From Lachnospiraceae oral taxon 107 str. F0167 (GTDB lineage Bacteria > Bacillota > Clostridia > Lachnospirales > Lachnospiraceae), in contig GL890583.1 of NCBI GenBank assembly GCA_000209465.1, positions 138,610-202,609 of the forward strand: 64,000 nt of DNA, written 5' to 3'. The first letter of the stretch is position 1. Each line of letters starts with the position of its first letter. Of the stretch, positions 43,863-53,800 are shown in pieces. Below the pieces are notes generated by a model. The model saw nothing but the letters and a program-made list of their open reading frames with translations, searched no databases and was not told the DNA's origin. Made by a program: the position numbers and the translations under genes.

Positions 43863-44809
43863 CAAAGGAAAAATTGATAATTCTTGCAGGACCTACGGCT
43901 TCAGGAAAGACCTCCGTATCCATAGATTTGGCAAAAAGGATGAATGGAGAGATAATAAGTGCGGATTCCATGCAGGTATATAAATATATGGATGTCGGAA
44001 CTGCAAAAATCTCCGGAGGGGAGATGTGCGGTATTAAACATCATTTAATAGATGTACTGGATCCGAAAGAAGACTTTAATATTGTAAAGTTTCAAAATAT
44101 GGTAAAGACCGCCATAAAAGAAATTACAAAAAGAGGTCATTTACCTATAATAGTCGGAGGTACGGGCTTTTATATTCAATCTATTATCTATGATATTGAC
44201 TTTGATAATGAGGAAGATAATACTTCTATAAGAGAAGAGCTTGAAAGAGAGTATGAGAGTCTGGGTGCGGATTATATGTATGAAAGATTAAAAAAAATAG
44301 ACAGTATTTCGGCACAGAATATACATAAAAATAATAAAAAAAGAATAATCAGGGCAATAGAGTATTTTATGATAAATAATGCCCCTATTTCATCACATAA
44401 TGAAGCACAAAGAAATAAAATATCGCCATACGATTTCAGATTTTTTGTATTAAATCCTCCAAGAGATATTTTGTATGAAAGAATAAATCAAAGGGTGGAT
44501 ATTATGGTGGAAAAAGGTCTTTTAAAAGAAGTAAAAAGCTTAAAACAAATGGGACTTTCAAAGCATAATATTTCCATGCAGGGAATAGGTTATAAGGAGA
44601 TAATTGAATATCTTGAAGGAGATGTGAGCCTTGAAACCGCAATAGAAAATATAAAGCAAAACACAAGGCATATGGCAAAAAGACAGGTGACATGGTTTAA
44701 AAGGGAGAAGGATGTAATATATATTGATCCTTACAGCTTTGAAAACAATGAAAAAATAGTCGATTATATGATAGAAAAAATCAATACGGAAAGAATAAGC
44801 AATGAATGA
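43859..44809 (+). CDS. miaA: tRNA dimethylallyltransferase
   Basis: This 316-residue enzyme transfers the dimethylallyl group to A37 of tRNA. LIILAGPTASGKTSVSIDLAK is the P-loop, SADSMQVYKYMDVGTAK the substrate loop, and IIVGGTGFYIQSIIYDID and RQVTWFKRE complete the signature. It supplies the substrate of MiaB encoded in the same cluster. The ATG overlaps the mutL stop. Confidence 0.97.
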   Translation: MTKEKLIILAGPTASGKTSVSIDLAKRMNGEIISADSMQVYKYMDVGTAKISGGEMCGIKHHLIDVLDPKEDFNIVKFQNMVKTAIKEITKRGHLPIIVGGTGFYIQSIIYDIDFDNEEDNTSIREELEREYESLGADYMYERLKKIDSISAQNIHKNNKKRIIRAIEYFMINNAPISSHNEAQRNKISPYDFRFFVLNPPRDILYERINQRVDIMVEKGLLKEVKSLKQMGLSKHNISMQGIGYKEIIEYLEGDVSLETAIENIKQNTRHMAKRQVTWFKREKDVIYIDPYSFENNEKIVDYMIEKINTERISNE

Positions 44810-46082
44810 TTTAAACAATATATATGAGGAATTCGGTATTTCAAAAAAGGTAGCAGAGCTTTCAAATAAAGTTTTAAAATCTTTAGAGGAGAGGTTTTTT
44901 GAGATTGATAAAAATGCCGAATACAATCAGATGAAGGTGCTTAATGCAATGCAAAAGCATAAGGTAAGCGATATACATTTTGCGGCGACTACAGGTTATG
45001 GATACAATGATCTTGGAAGGGATGTGCTTGAAGATGTATATGCCACAGCCTTTAGAGGTGAGTCGTCACTTGTAAGACCACAGCTTGTAAGCGGTACTCA
45101 TGCACTCCATGTTGCACTTTCGGGAAATTTAAGACCGGGTGATGAACTTTTATCCCCTGTAGGCAAGCCCTATGATACTTTGGAAGAGGTAATAGGAATA
45201 AGGGATTCAAGGGGATCCTTAAAAGAATATGGGGTTACATATTCGCAGGTGGATTTGCTTAATGAGAGCTCATTTGACTATGAAGGAATAAAAAATGCCA
45301 TAAATGAGAGAACAAAGCTGGTCACCATACAAAGGTCAAAGGGATATGCCACCAGAAAAACCCTATCTGTGGAGCAAATAGGTGATTTGATCAAATTTGT
45401 AAAATCAATAAATCCACATATTATATGTATGGTAGATAATTGCTATGGTGAATTTGTGGAAAGAATAGAGCCGCTTGAAGTCGGTGCGGATATGATAGTA
45501 GGCTCTCTTATAAAAAATCCGGGAGGAGGATTGGCTCCAATCGGAGGTTATATAGTGGGAAGTAAGGAATGTGTGGATAATGCTTCATTCAGACTTTCGG
45601 CTCCGGGGCTTGGTAAGGAAATAGGCGCAAGTCTTGGAATGAATACAAGTATGTTTCAGGGATTTTTCCTCGCACCTACAGTGGTTGCGGGAGCTTTAAA
45701 AGGAGCGATATTTGCAGCAAATCTGTATGAGAGTCTCGGCTTTTCATGTCATCCGAATGCAACCGAGCCAAGATTTGATATAATTCAGGAGATTACCTTA
45801 AGAGATCCGAAAGCATTATGTGCTTTTTGTGAGGGTATACAGGCTGCCGCACCGGTGGATTCCTATGTAAAGCCTGAACCTTGGGCAATGCCCGGATATG
45901 ACAGTGATGTTATTATGGCGGCAGGGGCTTTTGTAGGAGGTTCTTCTATAGAACTCAGTGCCGACGGACCTATGAAGGAGCCTTATTCGGTATTTTTCCA
46001 GGGAGGGCTTACCTGGTATCATGCAAAGCTTGGGATAATGCTTTCATTACAAAAGATATTTGATACCGGAATTTTAAAATAG
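44802..46082 (+). CDS. Methionine gamma-lyase-family PLP enzyme (YnbB type)
   Basis: This 426-residue PLP-dependent enzyme is often named aluminium-resistance protein. GEQSLVRPQLVSGTHALHVAL-like SLVRPQLVSGTHALHVALSGNLRPGDELL holds the cofactor loop, and MIVGSLIKNPGGGLAPIGGYIVG includes the probable Schiff-base Lys. The C-terminal half is Gly-rich with MPGYDSDVIMAAGAFVGGSSIELSADGP. The family resembles Cys/Met gamma-lyases; a physiological role is unproven. It overlaps miaA by eight bases and ends the mut-mia cluster. Confidence 0.9.
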   Translation: MNDLNNIYEEFGISKKVAELSNKVLKSLEERFFEIDKNAEYNQMKVLNAMQKHKVSDIHFAATTGYGYNDLGRDVLEDVYATAFRGESSLVRPQLVSGTHALHVALSGNLRPGDELLSPVGKPYDTLEEVIGIRDSRGSLKEYGVTYSQVDLLNESSFDYEGIKNAINERTKLVTIQRSKGYATRKTLSVEQIGDLIKFVKSINPHIICMVDNCYGEFVERIEPLEVGADMIVGSLIKNPGGGLAPIGGYIVGSKECVDNASFRLSAPGLGKEIGASLGMNTSMFQGFFLAPTVVAGALKGAIFAANLYESLGFSCHPNATEPRFDIIQEITLRDPKALCAFCEGIQAAAPVDSYVKPEPWAMPGYDSDVIMAAGAFVGGSSIELSADGPMKEPYSVFFQGGLTWYHAKLGIMLSLQKIFDTGILK

Positions 46083-46131
46083 TATCAAGCCCGGAATAAT
46101 TTGTTTAGTATTATAAAATAAAAACTATAGT

Positions 46132-46168
46132 TCACAAAATATTAATTAATTACTTTTATATTTTGTGA
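46132..46168. promoter_or_regulatory. Inverted repeat ahead of radC
   Basis: TCACAAAATAT (46132-46142) and its perfect complement ATATTTTGTGA (46158-46168) flank a 15-base AT-rich loop, 45 bases upstream of the radC start. Weak G+C makes a terminator unlikely to be strong; it may be an operator or the end of the mut-mia transcript. Confidence 0.35.
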
Positions 46169-46212
46169 TAAAATAAAAATGCCTTTCATGCTTGGAGAGC
46201 GGAAAGGGCTTT

Positions 46213-46902
46213 ATGGGAAAAATAAAAGAATTGCCGCCGGAACAAAGGCCATATGACAGAGCATTGGAGTATGGGGTGGAGTCACTTACAGATGTTGAAC
46301 TTTTGGCAGTTTTACTCAGAAGCGGAACAAAGGATATCAATGTTGTAAATCTTGCGTATAAAATTCTTGAGGGTAATGGTGAAGGTTTTGGTATACATAG
46401 TATTTTTCACCATAATATTGACAATCTGCTTGGGATCAAGGGCATAGGCAAGGTAAAGGCTGTGCAGATACTGGCACTTGGAGAGTTTTGCAAAAGGGCA
46501 TGGGAGCGAAAGAATACTAAAAACCGTATATCTTTCTCATCTCCCGAGACAGTTGCAAATTATTACAAGGAGAGCATCAGGCATCTGGAAGTGGAGGAGC
46601 TTAGGATCATTTTTTTGGATACAAAGCAGAAACCTATTTCAGATATGGTGATTTCAGTCGGCACGGTGAATGCATCTTTAGTTTCTGTCAGAGAGATTTT
46701 GATAGAAAGTTTAAAACATCTTGCGGTAAATGTTATCTTGCTGCATAATCATCCAAGTGGAGATCCGTCACCCAGTAAGGCGGATATAGATATAACAAAA
46801 GATATAAATAAAGCCTTGGATAGTATTGGAATAGAGCTTGTAGACCATATAGTTATAGGCGACAATTGCTATTACAGCTTTAAGGAACAGGGGATTATTT
46901 GA
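46213..46902 (+). CDS. radC: RadC/JAB-domain protein
   Basis: This is a 229-residue protein with an N-terminal helix-hairpin-helix part (GIKGIGKVKAVQILAL) and a C-terminal JAB/MPN metal domain. VILLHNHPSGDPSPSKADIDIT is the H-x-H-x10-D signature, and GIELVDHIVIGDN follows. Despite its name a role in DNA repair is not established. The ATG at 46213 follows GGAAAGG; a TTG 21 bases earlier is in frame. Its stop overlaps the mreC start (TGATG), so the two are coupled. Confidence 0.94.
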   Translation: MGKIKELPPEQRPYDRALEYGVESLTDVELLAVLLRSGTKDINVVNLAYKILEGNGEGFGIHSIFHHNIDNLLGIKGIGKVKAVQILALGEFCKRAWERKNTKNRISFSSPETVANYYKESIRHLEVEELRIIFLDTKQKPISDMVISVGTVNASLVSVREILIESLKHLAVNVILLHNHPSGDPSPSKADIDITKDINKALDSIGIELVDHIVIGDNCYYSFKEQGII

Positions 46903-47732
46903 TGGAATCTAGAAACCGACTTGTACTGATAATTTTAAGTATAATTAGTATCGTTCTTATAGGAATTACTTCGTTTAATGATTCTATTATTTTGCCTTTG
47001 AGGCAGGCGGTAGGAATAGTACTATTGCCTGTCCAATCAGGCGTAAATACTGCCGGCAGGGCAATATATGATAGTATAGAAGAACAAAGAAAAATACATA
47101 GTGCAATTAATGAAAATATAGAGCTTAATAAAAAAATAGATGAACTCACGATGGAAAACACCAGGTTGATGGCGGATAACGGGGAGCTTGCAAGATTGAG
47201 AGAATTGTATAAGCTTGATGAGAGTTATTCGGATTATGAGAAGGTGGGAGCCAGAGTGGTTGCAAAGGACAGTACAAAGTGGTTCTCTACATTTACCATA
47301 GACAAGGGAAGTGAGGACGGCATAGCTGTAGATATGAATGTTATAGGCTATGGCGGCTTGATAGGTATAGTAACCGATGTGGGCAAAAACTATGCGAATG
47401 TAAGATCTGTTATAGATGATATATCCAGAGTCAGTGCCATGTCTTTGCGAACAGGCTCGCTTTGTAGAGTGGACGGAAATTTGGAACTTTACAATGAAGG
47501 AAGGCTGCTTTTAAAGGATATAAAGTCTGATGCGGATGTTATTGAAGGTGATATGATAGTCACTTCAAATGTTTCTACAAAGTATTTACCGAATATATTG
47601 ATAGGTTATGCAAGGGATTTAAAGGATGATTCTTCAAGACTTACAAAGAGCGGATATATAATACCTATAGTGAACTTTGATACAATATCTGAGGTACTTG
47701 TAATAACCGGAGTAAAGGAAGTGAGTGATTAA
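46902..47732 (+). CDS. mreC: Rod shape-determining protein MreC
   Basis: This 276-residue protein has a membrane anchor at about 5-25, a coiled coil at about 55-100 (EQRKIHSAINENIELNKKIDELTMENTRLMADNGELARLRELY) and a beta-rich extracytoplasmic domain (ARVVAKDSTKWFSTFTIDKGSEDGI, NVIGYGGLIGIV). It organises the elongasome. It directly follows radC; in many relatives mreB sits at this point and here it does not. Confidence 0.95.
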   Translation: MESRNRLVLIILSIISIVLIGITSFNDSIILPLRQAVGIVLLPVQSGVNTAGRAIYDSIEEQRKIHSAINENIELNKKIDELTMENTRLMADNGELARLRELYKLDESYSDYEKVGARVVAKDSTKWFSTFTIDKGSEDGIAVDMNVIGYGGLIGIVTDVGKNYANVRSVIDDISRVSAMSLRTGSLCRVDGNLELYNEGRLLLKDIKSDADVIEGDMIVTSNVSTKYLPNILIGYARDLKDDSSRLTKSGYIIPIVNFDTISEVLVITGVKEVSD

Positions 47733-48245
47733 ATGAGAAGAATAATAGTAAATATAGCATTTATTATATTTGCATTTTCACTTCAAATATGTATTTTTCC
47801 GTTTATACCTTTTTTATATGCCGCACCGAATCTTCTTATAATACTTACATTTACCTATGGCTTCAGTCTGGGAGTGGAAGAGGGGATGCTGTATGGCGTT
47901 ATATGCGGTATTTTGATGGATTTATATTTTTCAGGTCCGTTCGGGTTTTTTACACTTTTATTCTTATGGATCGGATTTGTGAACGGAAAGCTCACTGCAT
48001 ATTTTTATGAGGAGTATATATTCCTGCCTTTTATAGTATGCACGATAAGTGAAATTATGTATAATGTGTTTATTTATATATTCAGATTTTTTATCAGAGA
48101 AAAATATGATGTTTTGTATTATTTAAAAAATATTGTAATACCTGAAGTAATAATCACGCTTATATTTACATTATTACTGTACAGGTTTTTGCTTTGGTAT
48201 AATAAAAAACTTAGAGTTTTGGACAGTAGAGGAAAAAATCAGTGA
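47733..48245 (+). CDS. mreD: Rod shape-determining protein MreD
   Basis: This 170-residue integral membrane protein has five or six hydrophobic segments and the MreD-typical APNLLIILTFTYGFSLGVEEGMLYGVICGILMDLYFSGPFGFFTL. It starts immediately after the mreC stop, and its stop overlaps the GTG start of the PBP gene. It links MreC to the transpeptidase-polymerase pair. Confidence 0.94.
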   Translation: MRRIIVNIAFIIFAFSLQICIFPFIPFLYAAPNLLIILTFTYGFSLGVEEGMLYGVICGILMDLYFSGPFGFFTLLFLWIGFVNGKLTAYFYEEYIFLPFIVCTISEIMYNVFIYIFRFFIREKYDVLYYLKNIVIPEVIITLIFTLLLYRFLLWYNKKLRVLDSRGKNQ

Positions 48246-51115
48246 TAAGGGATTTTAAAGAATTTTTAGAGGACTTTTTTGAAAAGATAAAATCCTCCAG
48301 ACTTTTTATACTGGGTGTAATATATTTGTTTATGGTATTTATCCTCGGATCAAAGCTGTTTACAATGCAAATTGTCAATGGTAAGGAAGCTCAGGATAAA
48401 TATGTACAAAAGATAAAGAAAACAGTAGTAACTACAGGTGCCAGAGGAAATATATATGATAGAAACGGAAATCTTTTAGCATATAATAAACTCTCATATA
48501 CAGTAACTGTCATTGATGGTGGATACTATAAAAAAGTAAATGATAAAAATAATATGTACTACCGATTGGTACAGATTTTAAGAAAGCATGATGAAAAAAT
48601 AGACGGTGATTTTTTGGTGGCGGTAGATGAAAACGGAGAGTTTTATTATACCACCAAATCGGATTCGGCCAGATTAAGATTTATTGCCGATATGTACGGT
48701 CTAAAAACAACAGATGAGTTGGATGATAAGGCGGGAAAGTATCCTTCAGATATTACGGCGGCTGAAATGGTTGAAAAGAAATTAAAAACCTACGGTCTTG
48801 ATGAAATGACGGATAGTGACGGAAATGTCTATGATTTGTCAGGTCAGGATAAAATAGATTTGATAAATGTAAGATATGAGATAGGTAAAAAGCTTTATAG
48901 GAGATTTGAACCTACTATAATAGCTACCAATGTATCAGAAGAAACAAAGATTGATATCATGGAGAATACAGCTTTGCTTATAGGTGTGGATGTAGAAAAT
49001 GATACATTAAGAGTCTATAATGATGCTGTATATTTTTCTGATATTATCGGATATACCGGTAAAGTTCCGGATGATAAGCTGGAGGAACTTTTAAAGGAAA
49101 GACATGATTATACATTAAATGATATCGTAGGAAGAATCGGTATTGAGGAGAGCATGGAGACCACCTTGCAGGGCTCAAAGGGTTCAAAGACTATGATAGT
49201 TGATAATGTCGGAAGAATTATGGAGACTATAAGTGAAGTGGAGTCGGGTGCCGGAAATGATGTATATCTGACTATTGATAAGAATTTGCAAATAGCAACA
49301 TATCATTTGGTGGAGCAGCAATTGGCAGGTGTTCTTGCAAGCAAAATTGTAAATGAGGACAATCCGAATACTGAAAGTACAGACTCTACACATAGGCTTA
49401 TACCTGTAAAGGATGCATATTACCAGCTTATAGGAAATAATGTGCTGGATACAACGCATTTCGGTAAAGAGGATGCATCAGCCACAGAACAAAACTTAAA
49501 CGGGAAGTTAAATGCACAAAAAGAAAATATACTGGTTGCAATAAATAATGAGCTTACATCAGCGGCTCCGACAGTGATGGGGGCTTTGCCCGAGGATACA
49601 AAGGCATATTTAAATTATATTCATTCGGCACTTTCCAAAAAAAATATATTAAAAAAAGATAATATAGATGAAAAATCCGAAGTCTATAAGGCATGGAGAG
49701 ATGAAACAACATCTCTTAGGGATTATCTTTTTATAGGAATCTCAAGCGGATATATTGATACAACCGTGTTTTTTAATGAAAGCAATTATTCAAGTGCGGA
49801 AGATATTTATAATACTCTTGTGGAATATATCGGAAATATGCTGAGAGAGGATTCCGAATTTGATAAACTTATTTATAAATACTTGATAAGAAATAATATT
49901 GTTACCGGAAGAGAACTCTGCCTGGCACTTTTTGATCAGGGAGTTTTGGCCATGGATGAGGTAGCATATGCGCAGCTTACAGCCGGAGGAGAGGGTTATG
50001 CTTTTTCTTTCTTTATTGATAAGATTTCAAGAATAGAAATAACTCCGGCACAGCTGGCACTTGATCCGTGTTCTGCCGGTGCGGTGGTTACCGATGTAAA
50101 TACCGGTGAGGTAAGAGCATTGGTATCATATCCGGGATATGACAATAACAGATTGGCAAATTCAATGGATGTGGCTTATTTTAATAAATTATTGGCGGAT
50201 GAGAGTTTGCCTTTATACAATAATGCAACTCAGACAAAAAAGGCACCGGGTTCTACCTTTAAACCTATTACTGCAATAGCGGGATTGGAAGAAAAGGTTA
50301 TAAATTCTACAGATTCCGTACTATGTACGGGTATTTACAATACCATAAATCCTGCGATAAAATGCTGGATCTATCCAAGCAGCCATGGAAACGAAAATGT
50401 TGTAAAGGCAATACAGGATTCATGTAATGTTTACTTTGCCGAGACCGGACACAGACTTTCTATGGATGCAAATGGCGAATATTCTGCTGAACTCGGTATT
50501 GAAAGGCTAAAAAAATACGCTTCAATGTTCGGGCTTGATCATAAGTCGGGAGTGGAGATAACAGAAAATGATCCGCAGATTTCGGATATAAACCCTGAAC
50601 AGTCATCAATCGGACAGGGTAATCATTCATTTGCAAATATTCAACTTGCAAGATATGTGGCAACTATTGCAAATCAGGGAACTGTTTTTGAACTGAGTCT
50701 TTTAGATAAGGTATGTGACCAGTACGGGAATGTATTGGAGGATTATACCCCGGAGTCAAGAACTCATGTGGACGTAAGCCCGGAAACTTGGGCAAATGTA
50801 AAAGAAGGTATGTTCAGGGTTATAAAAAACGGATCCGCCAGAAGACTGTTTACTGATTTGAATGTAAATATCGCAGGAAAGACAGGTACCGCACAGGAGT
50901 CAAAGAGCAGAGGAAACCATGCGTTCTTCATATCATTCGCTCCTTTTGAAAGTCCTGAGATAGCGGTTACCGTTAATATTCCGTATGGATATTCATCAAC
51001 AAATGCGGCAGTTATTGCCAAGAATATCTATAAATATTATTATAATCAAATTAGTTTGGATTATATACTAAATAATAGTGCACATGATGTAAGTGATGTC
51101 AGAATTGGGGATTAA
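48242..51115 (+). CDS. mrdA: Class B penicillin-binding protein 2 (elongation transpeptidase)
   Basis: This 957-residue protein has one N-terminal membrane helix (~20-42), a dimerisation domain beginning GARGNIYDRNGNLLAYNKLSYTV, and a transpeptidase domain. The active-site motifs are the nucleophile Ser in PGSTFKPI near residue 671, SCN near 726 and KTGTAQ near 880. It is longer than E. coli PBP2 (~630); the extra length lies in a ~200-residue insertion between EVESGAGNDVYLTIDKNLQIATYHLVEQQL and the catalytic motifs. The start is a GTG overlapping mreD. RodA follows, so this is the elongasome cross-linking enzyme. Confidence 0.93.
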   Translation: MIRDFKEFLEDFFEKIKSSRLFILGVIYLFMVFILGSKLFTMQIVNGKEAQDKYVQKIKKTVVTTGARGNIYDRNGNLLAYNKLSYTVTVIDGGYYKKVNDKNNMYYRLVQILRKHDEKIDGDFLVAVDENGEFYYTTKSDSARLRFIADMYGLKTTDELDDKAGKYPSDITAAEMVEKKLKTYGLDEMTDSDGNVYDLSGQDKIDLINVRYEIGKKLYRRFEPTIIATNVSEETKIDIMENTALLIGVDVENDTLRVYNDAVYFSDIIGYTGKVPDDKLEELLKERHDYTLNDIVGRIGIEESMETTLQGSKGSKTMIVDNVGRIMETISEVESGAGNDVYLTIDKNLQIATYHLVEQQLAGVLASKIVNEDNPNTESTDSTHRLIPVKDAYYQLIGNNVLDTTHFGKEDASATEQNLNGKLNAQKENILVAINNELTSAAPTVMGALPEDTKAYLNYIHSALSKKNILKKDNIDEKSEVYKAWRDETTSLRDYLFIGISSGYIDTTVFFNESNYSSAEDIYNTLVEYIGNMLREDSEFDKLIYKYLIRNNIVTGRELCLALFDQGVLAMDEVAYAQLTAGGEGYAFSFFIDKISRIEITPAQLALDPCSAGAVVTDVNTGEVRALVSYPGYDNNRLANSMDVAYFNKLLADESLPLYNNATQTKKAPGSTFKPITAIAGLEEKVINSTDSVLCTGIYNTINPAIKCWIYPSSHGNENVVKAIQDSCNVYFAETGHRLSMDANGEYSAELGIERLKKYASMFGLDHKSGVEITENDPQISDINPEQSSIGQGNHSFANIQLARYVATIANQGTVFELSLLDKVCDQYGNVLEDYTPESRTHVDVSPETWANVKEGMFRVIKNGSARRLFTDLNVNIAGKTGTAQESKSRGNHAFFISFAPFESPEIAVTVNIPYGYSSTNAAVIAKNIYKYYYNQISLDYILNNSAHDVSDVRIGD

Positions 51116-51194
51116 TTTTAATAGAAAAGATGTTAATTTTCAAAAAAACACTGGATTTTTTTGCTAAATTCGTGTAGAATTTGGAGAGTAGAGA

Positions 51195-52316
51195 ATGTTA
51201 GACGGTTTTAAACTTAAATATTTTCCATTTAGACTATTATTGTATATTGTGGTCTTAAATACTATAGGTGTACTGGTTATTTCCAGTGCCACAGGAGGAG
51301 ATAAGGGAATGGTTGCCAAGCAGATATTCGGCATTGTTCTCGGTCTTGTACTTGTAGTGTTTATTTCCTTTATACATTACAGGAAAATAATGGAACTAAT
51401 GTGGATTGTATATGGAATATGTATTATCTTATTGCTTGCGGTGCTTGTTTTCGGGTATGCACCCGAGGGAGCCGGAGCGGTAAGATGGATTAAAGTACCG
51501 GTTATTGGACAGCTACAGCCTTCTGAAATAGTCAAAATTGGTATGATTTTATTTGTAGCGGCCTTTTTGGGCAAACATCAGGAGGATATTGACAGAATTT
51601 CTTTTTTACTTGTATTTGCCGCAGTTGCTGCTGTGCCCTGTTTTTTAATATTAAAAGAGCCTGATTTATCAACCACTATTGTTGTATTTATTATGTTACT
51701 CAGTATGTTGTTTATCTCAGGTATAAGTTATAAATGGGTGCTTGGCAGTATTGCATTTGTAATACCATCAGCAGCAATATTTATATTTTTATTGCTGAGT
51801 AACACCGTGCCCTTTTTGAGGGGCTATCAGGCAAACAGAATACTTGGATGGATATATCCGGATAAGTATGCAGACATAAATGTACAGCAGGACAACTCTA
51901 TTATGGCTATTTCATCAGGACAGATGATGGGGAAGGGACTTAATAACAATACTTTTGCTTCTGTTAAAAACGGCAATTTTATATCTCAGGATCAAACAGA
52001 TTTTATATTTGCCGTAATAGGAGAAGAACTTGGTTTTGTTGGCAGTATGGTAGTAATTGTGCTTTTTGCATTTATAGTTATTGAATGTTTTCGCCTTGCT
52101 TCTAAAGCAAAGGATTTAGAGGGTAAATTGGTTTGTGTAGGCTTTGCGGCTTTGGTAGGCTTTCAAAGCTTTACAAATATTTCGGTTGCAACGGGACTTT
52201 TTCCCAATACAGGATTACCTCTTCCTTTTATAAGTTACGGAGTCAGCTCTCTTTTGAGCTTGTATCTTGGAGTGGGATTGGTTGCGAGTGTGGCTGTAAG
52301 ACAGGGCAAAAACTAA
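51195..52316 (+). CDS. rodA: Peptidoglycan polymerase RodA (SEDS)
   Basis: This 373-residue polytopic glycosyltransferase polymerises lipid II. SEDS marks are RWIKVPVIGQLQPSEIVKIGMILF, LKEPDLSTT, DQTDFIFAVIGEELGF and NTGLPLPFISYGVSSL at the C-terminus. The catalytic Asp is expected in the extracellular loop after the fourth large helix; I did not place it. It is 79 bases after the PBP, with a possible extra promoter-like TAGAAT at 51174-51179, and precedes mgsA. Confidence 0.95.
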   Translation: MLDGFKLKYFPFRLLLYIVVLNTIGVLVISSATGGDKGMVAKQIFGIVLGLVLVVFISFIHYRKIMELMWIVYGICIILLLAVLVFGYAPEGAGAVRWIKVPVIGQLQPSEIVKIGMILFVAAFLGKHQEDIDRISFLLVFAAVAAVPCFLILKEPDLSTTIVVFIMLLSMLFISGISYKWVLGSIAFVIPSAAIFIFLLLSNTVPFLRGYQANRILGWIYPDKYADINVQQDNSIMAISSGQMMGKGLNNNTFASVKNGNFISQDQTDFIFAVIGEELGFVGSMVVIVLFAFIVIECFRLASKAKDLEGKLVCVGFAALVGFQSFTNISVATGLFPNTGLPLPFISYGVSSLLSLYLGVGLVASVAVRQGKN

Positions 52317-52331
52317 AATTTGGAGGGAAAG

Positions 52332-52727
52332 ATGAATATAGGTTTGATCGCACATGATGCTAAGAAAAAGCTCATGCAGAATTTTTGTATTGCATATAGG
52401 GGTATTTTATCCAAACATAATTTATCAGCGACAGGTACTACAGGAAGATTGGTAGAAGAAGTTACCAACTTAAATATACATAGATATTTGGCGGGGCATT
52501 TAGGCGGTGAACAGCAATTGGGTGCCCAGATAGAGAACAATGATATAGATTTGGTTATTTTTTTAAGAGATCCGCTTACAAAAAAGAGCCATGAGCCTGA
52601 TGCGGACAAGGTTATGAGACTTTGTGATACACATAATATCCCGTTGGCAACCAATCTTGCTACAGCCGAGCTTTTGATTATGGCACTTGACAGAGGCGAT
52701 TTTGAGTTCAGAGAGGCTTATAGATAG
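52332..52727 (+). CDS. mgsA: Methylglyoxal synthase
   Basis: This 131-residue enzyme turns dihydroxyacetone phosphate into methylglyoxal, a glycolytic bypass when phosphate is short. IGLIAHDAKK, SATGTTGRLVEE, GHLGGEQQLGAQI and LVIFLRDPL (catalytic Asp) are the family motifs. The ATG at 52332 follows GGAGGG; a TTG twelve bases earlier is in frame. Its place after rodA is common in Lachnospiraceae. Confidence 0.95.
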   Translation: MNIGLIAHDAKKKLMQNFCIAYRGILSKHNLSATGTTGRLVEEVTNLNIHRYLAGHLGGEQQLGAQIENNDIDLVIFLRDPLTKKSHEPDADKVMRLCDTHNIPLATNLATAELLIMALDRGDFEFREAYR

Positions 52728-52732
52728 ATCTC

Positions 52733-53716
52733 ATGGCGGATTATATCAAAAGAGGCAGAAAAGTCAAAAACAAAATATATATATTTATTCCGCTTTGCAT
52801 AGTGCTTGCTTTGATTATAGGTGCGGTTTATTATTATCAATTTATGATTACCCGTTATGATTTTTCAGCCAGGTTGTCAACCCTTGATATAAATATGGAA
52901 ATTTCACCTATTGCAAAGAAGCTTGCCCTACCTACGGATGAAAATATTGATGTGGATGATATATCTTCTGAAAGCATAATACTTGTAAGCACCGAGGGTA
53001 GTCTTTTGGCATCCAAAGCCGCTACAAAGAGGATGTATCCTGCCAGTACAACTAAGGTTATGACGGCTTTGGTGGCATTAAAATACGGTAATTTATCAGA
53101 TGAAATAACGGTTCCTGAGGAAAGCGTTATAAGCGAGGCGGGTGCAAGTCTTGCCGGCTTAAATCCCGGAGATAAGCTTACACTTGATGAGCTTTTATAC
53201 GGGCTGATGCTGCCTTCCGGAAATGATGCAGCCAATGCAATAGCGGTACATATAGGCGGAAGCGTGGATAATTTTGTAAGAATGATGAATGATGAAGCAA
53301 AAAGAATCGGTGCTGTGGATACCAATTTTATGAATGCACATGGTTTATCTGATGAAAATCATTATACTACCGCATATGATTTGTATCTTATATTTAATGA
53401 GGCGCTAAAGGATAGCAGGTTTTTAAATTATGCGGGAACTGCATCTTATAATGTATCGTATATTGCGGCAGACGGTAGTGAGGTTACCAAAAGCTGGAGA
53501 AACGGGAATAGGTATCTAACCGGTCAGGTTGCTACACCGGGAGGATTGGTGGTTGAGGCGGGTAAGACCGGAACCACTTTGGCGGCAGGAAGTTGTCTTG
53601 TGATATGCAGTGAAAATAAAGAAGGAAGTAAGTATATTTCAGTGGTTTTGAAGTCTAAAAACAGGGCTGACTTGTATGACAATATGTCTAAACTTCTTTT
53701 TAAAATCAATAAATAG
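52733..53716 (+). CDS. D-alanyl-D-alanine carboxypeptidase (PBP5/DacA family)
   Basis: This 327-residue membrane-anchored serine carboxypeptidase has a membrane helix near 15-37. The acyl-enzyme motifs are PASTTKVMTAL (Ser-x-x-Lys near 104), LPSGNDAANAIA (SxN) and VEAGKTGTTLAAG (KTG). It trims pentapeptide side chains and thus limits cross-linking. Unlike PBP5 it lacks a C-terminal amphipathic anchor. It begins five bases after mgsA, in step with the elongasome genes. Confidence 0.94.
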   Translation: MADYIKRGRKVKNKIYIFIPLCIVLALIIGAVYYYQFMITRYDFSARLSTLDINMEISPIAKKLALPTDENIDVDDISSESIILVSTEGSLLASKAATKRMYPASTTKVMTALVALKYGNLSDEITVPEESVISEAGASLAGLNPGDKLTLDELLYGLMLPSGNDAANAIAVHIGGSVDNFVRMMNDEAKRIGAVDTNFMNAHGLSDENHYTTAYDLYLIFNEALKDSRFLNYAGTASYNVSYIAADGSEVTKSWRNGNRYLTGQVATPGGLVVEAGKTGTTLAAGSCLVICSENKEGSKYISVVLKSKNRADLYDNMSKLLFKINK

Positions 53717-53800
53717 CATTGCACTATTCCTATTATTATTTTATAATATTTATATATTTATTTTATATTTGATAACAGTAAATTTAAGGAGGGCATTACC

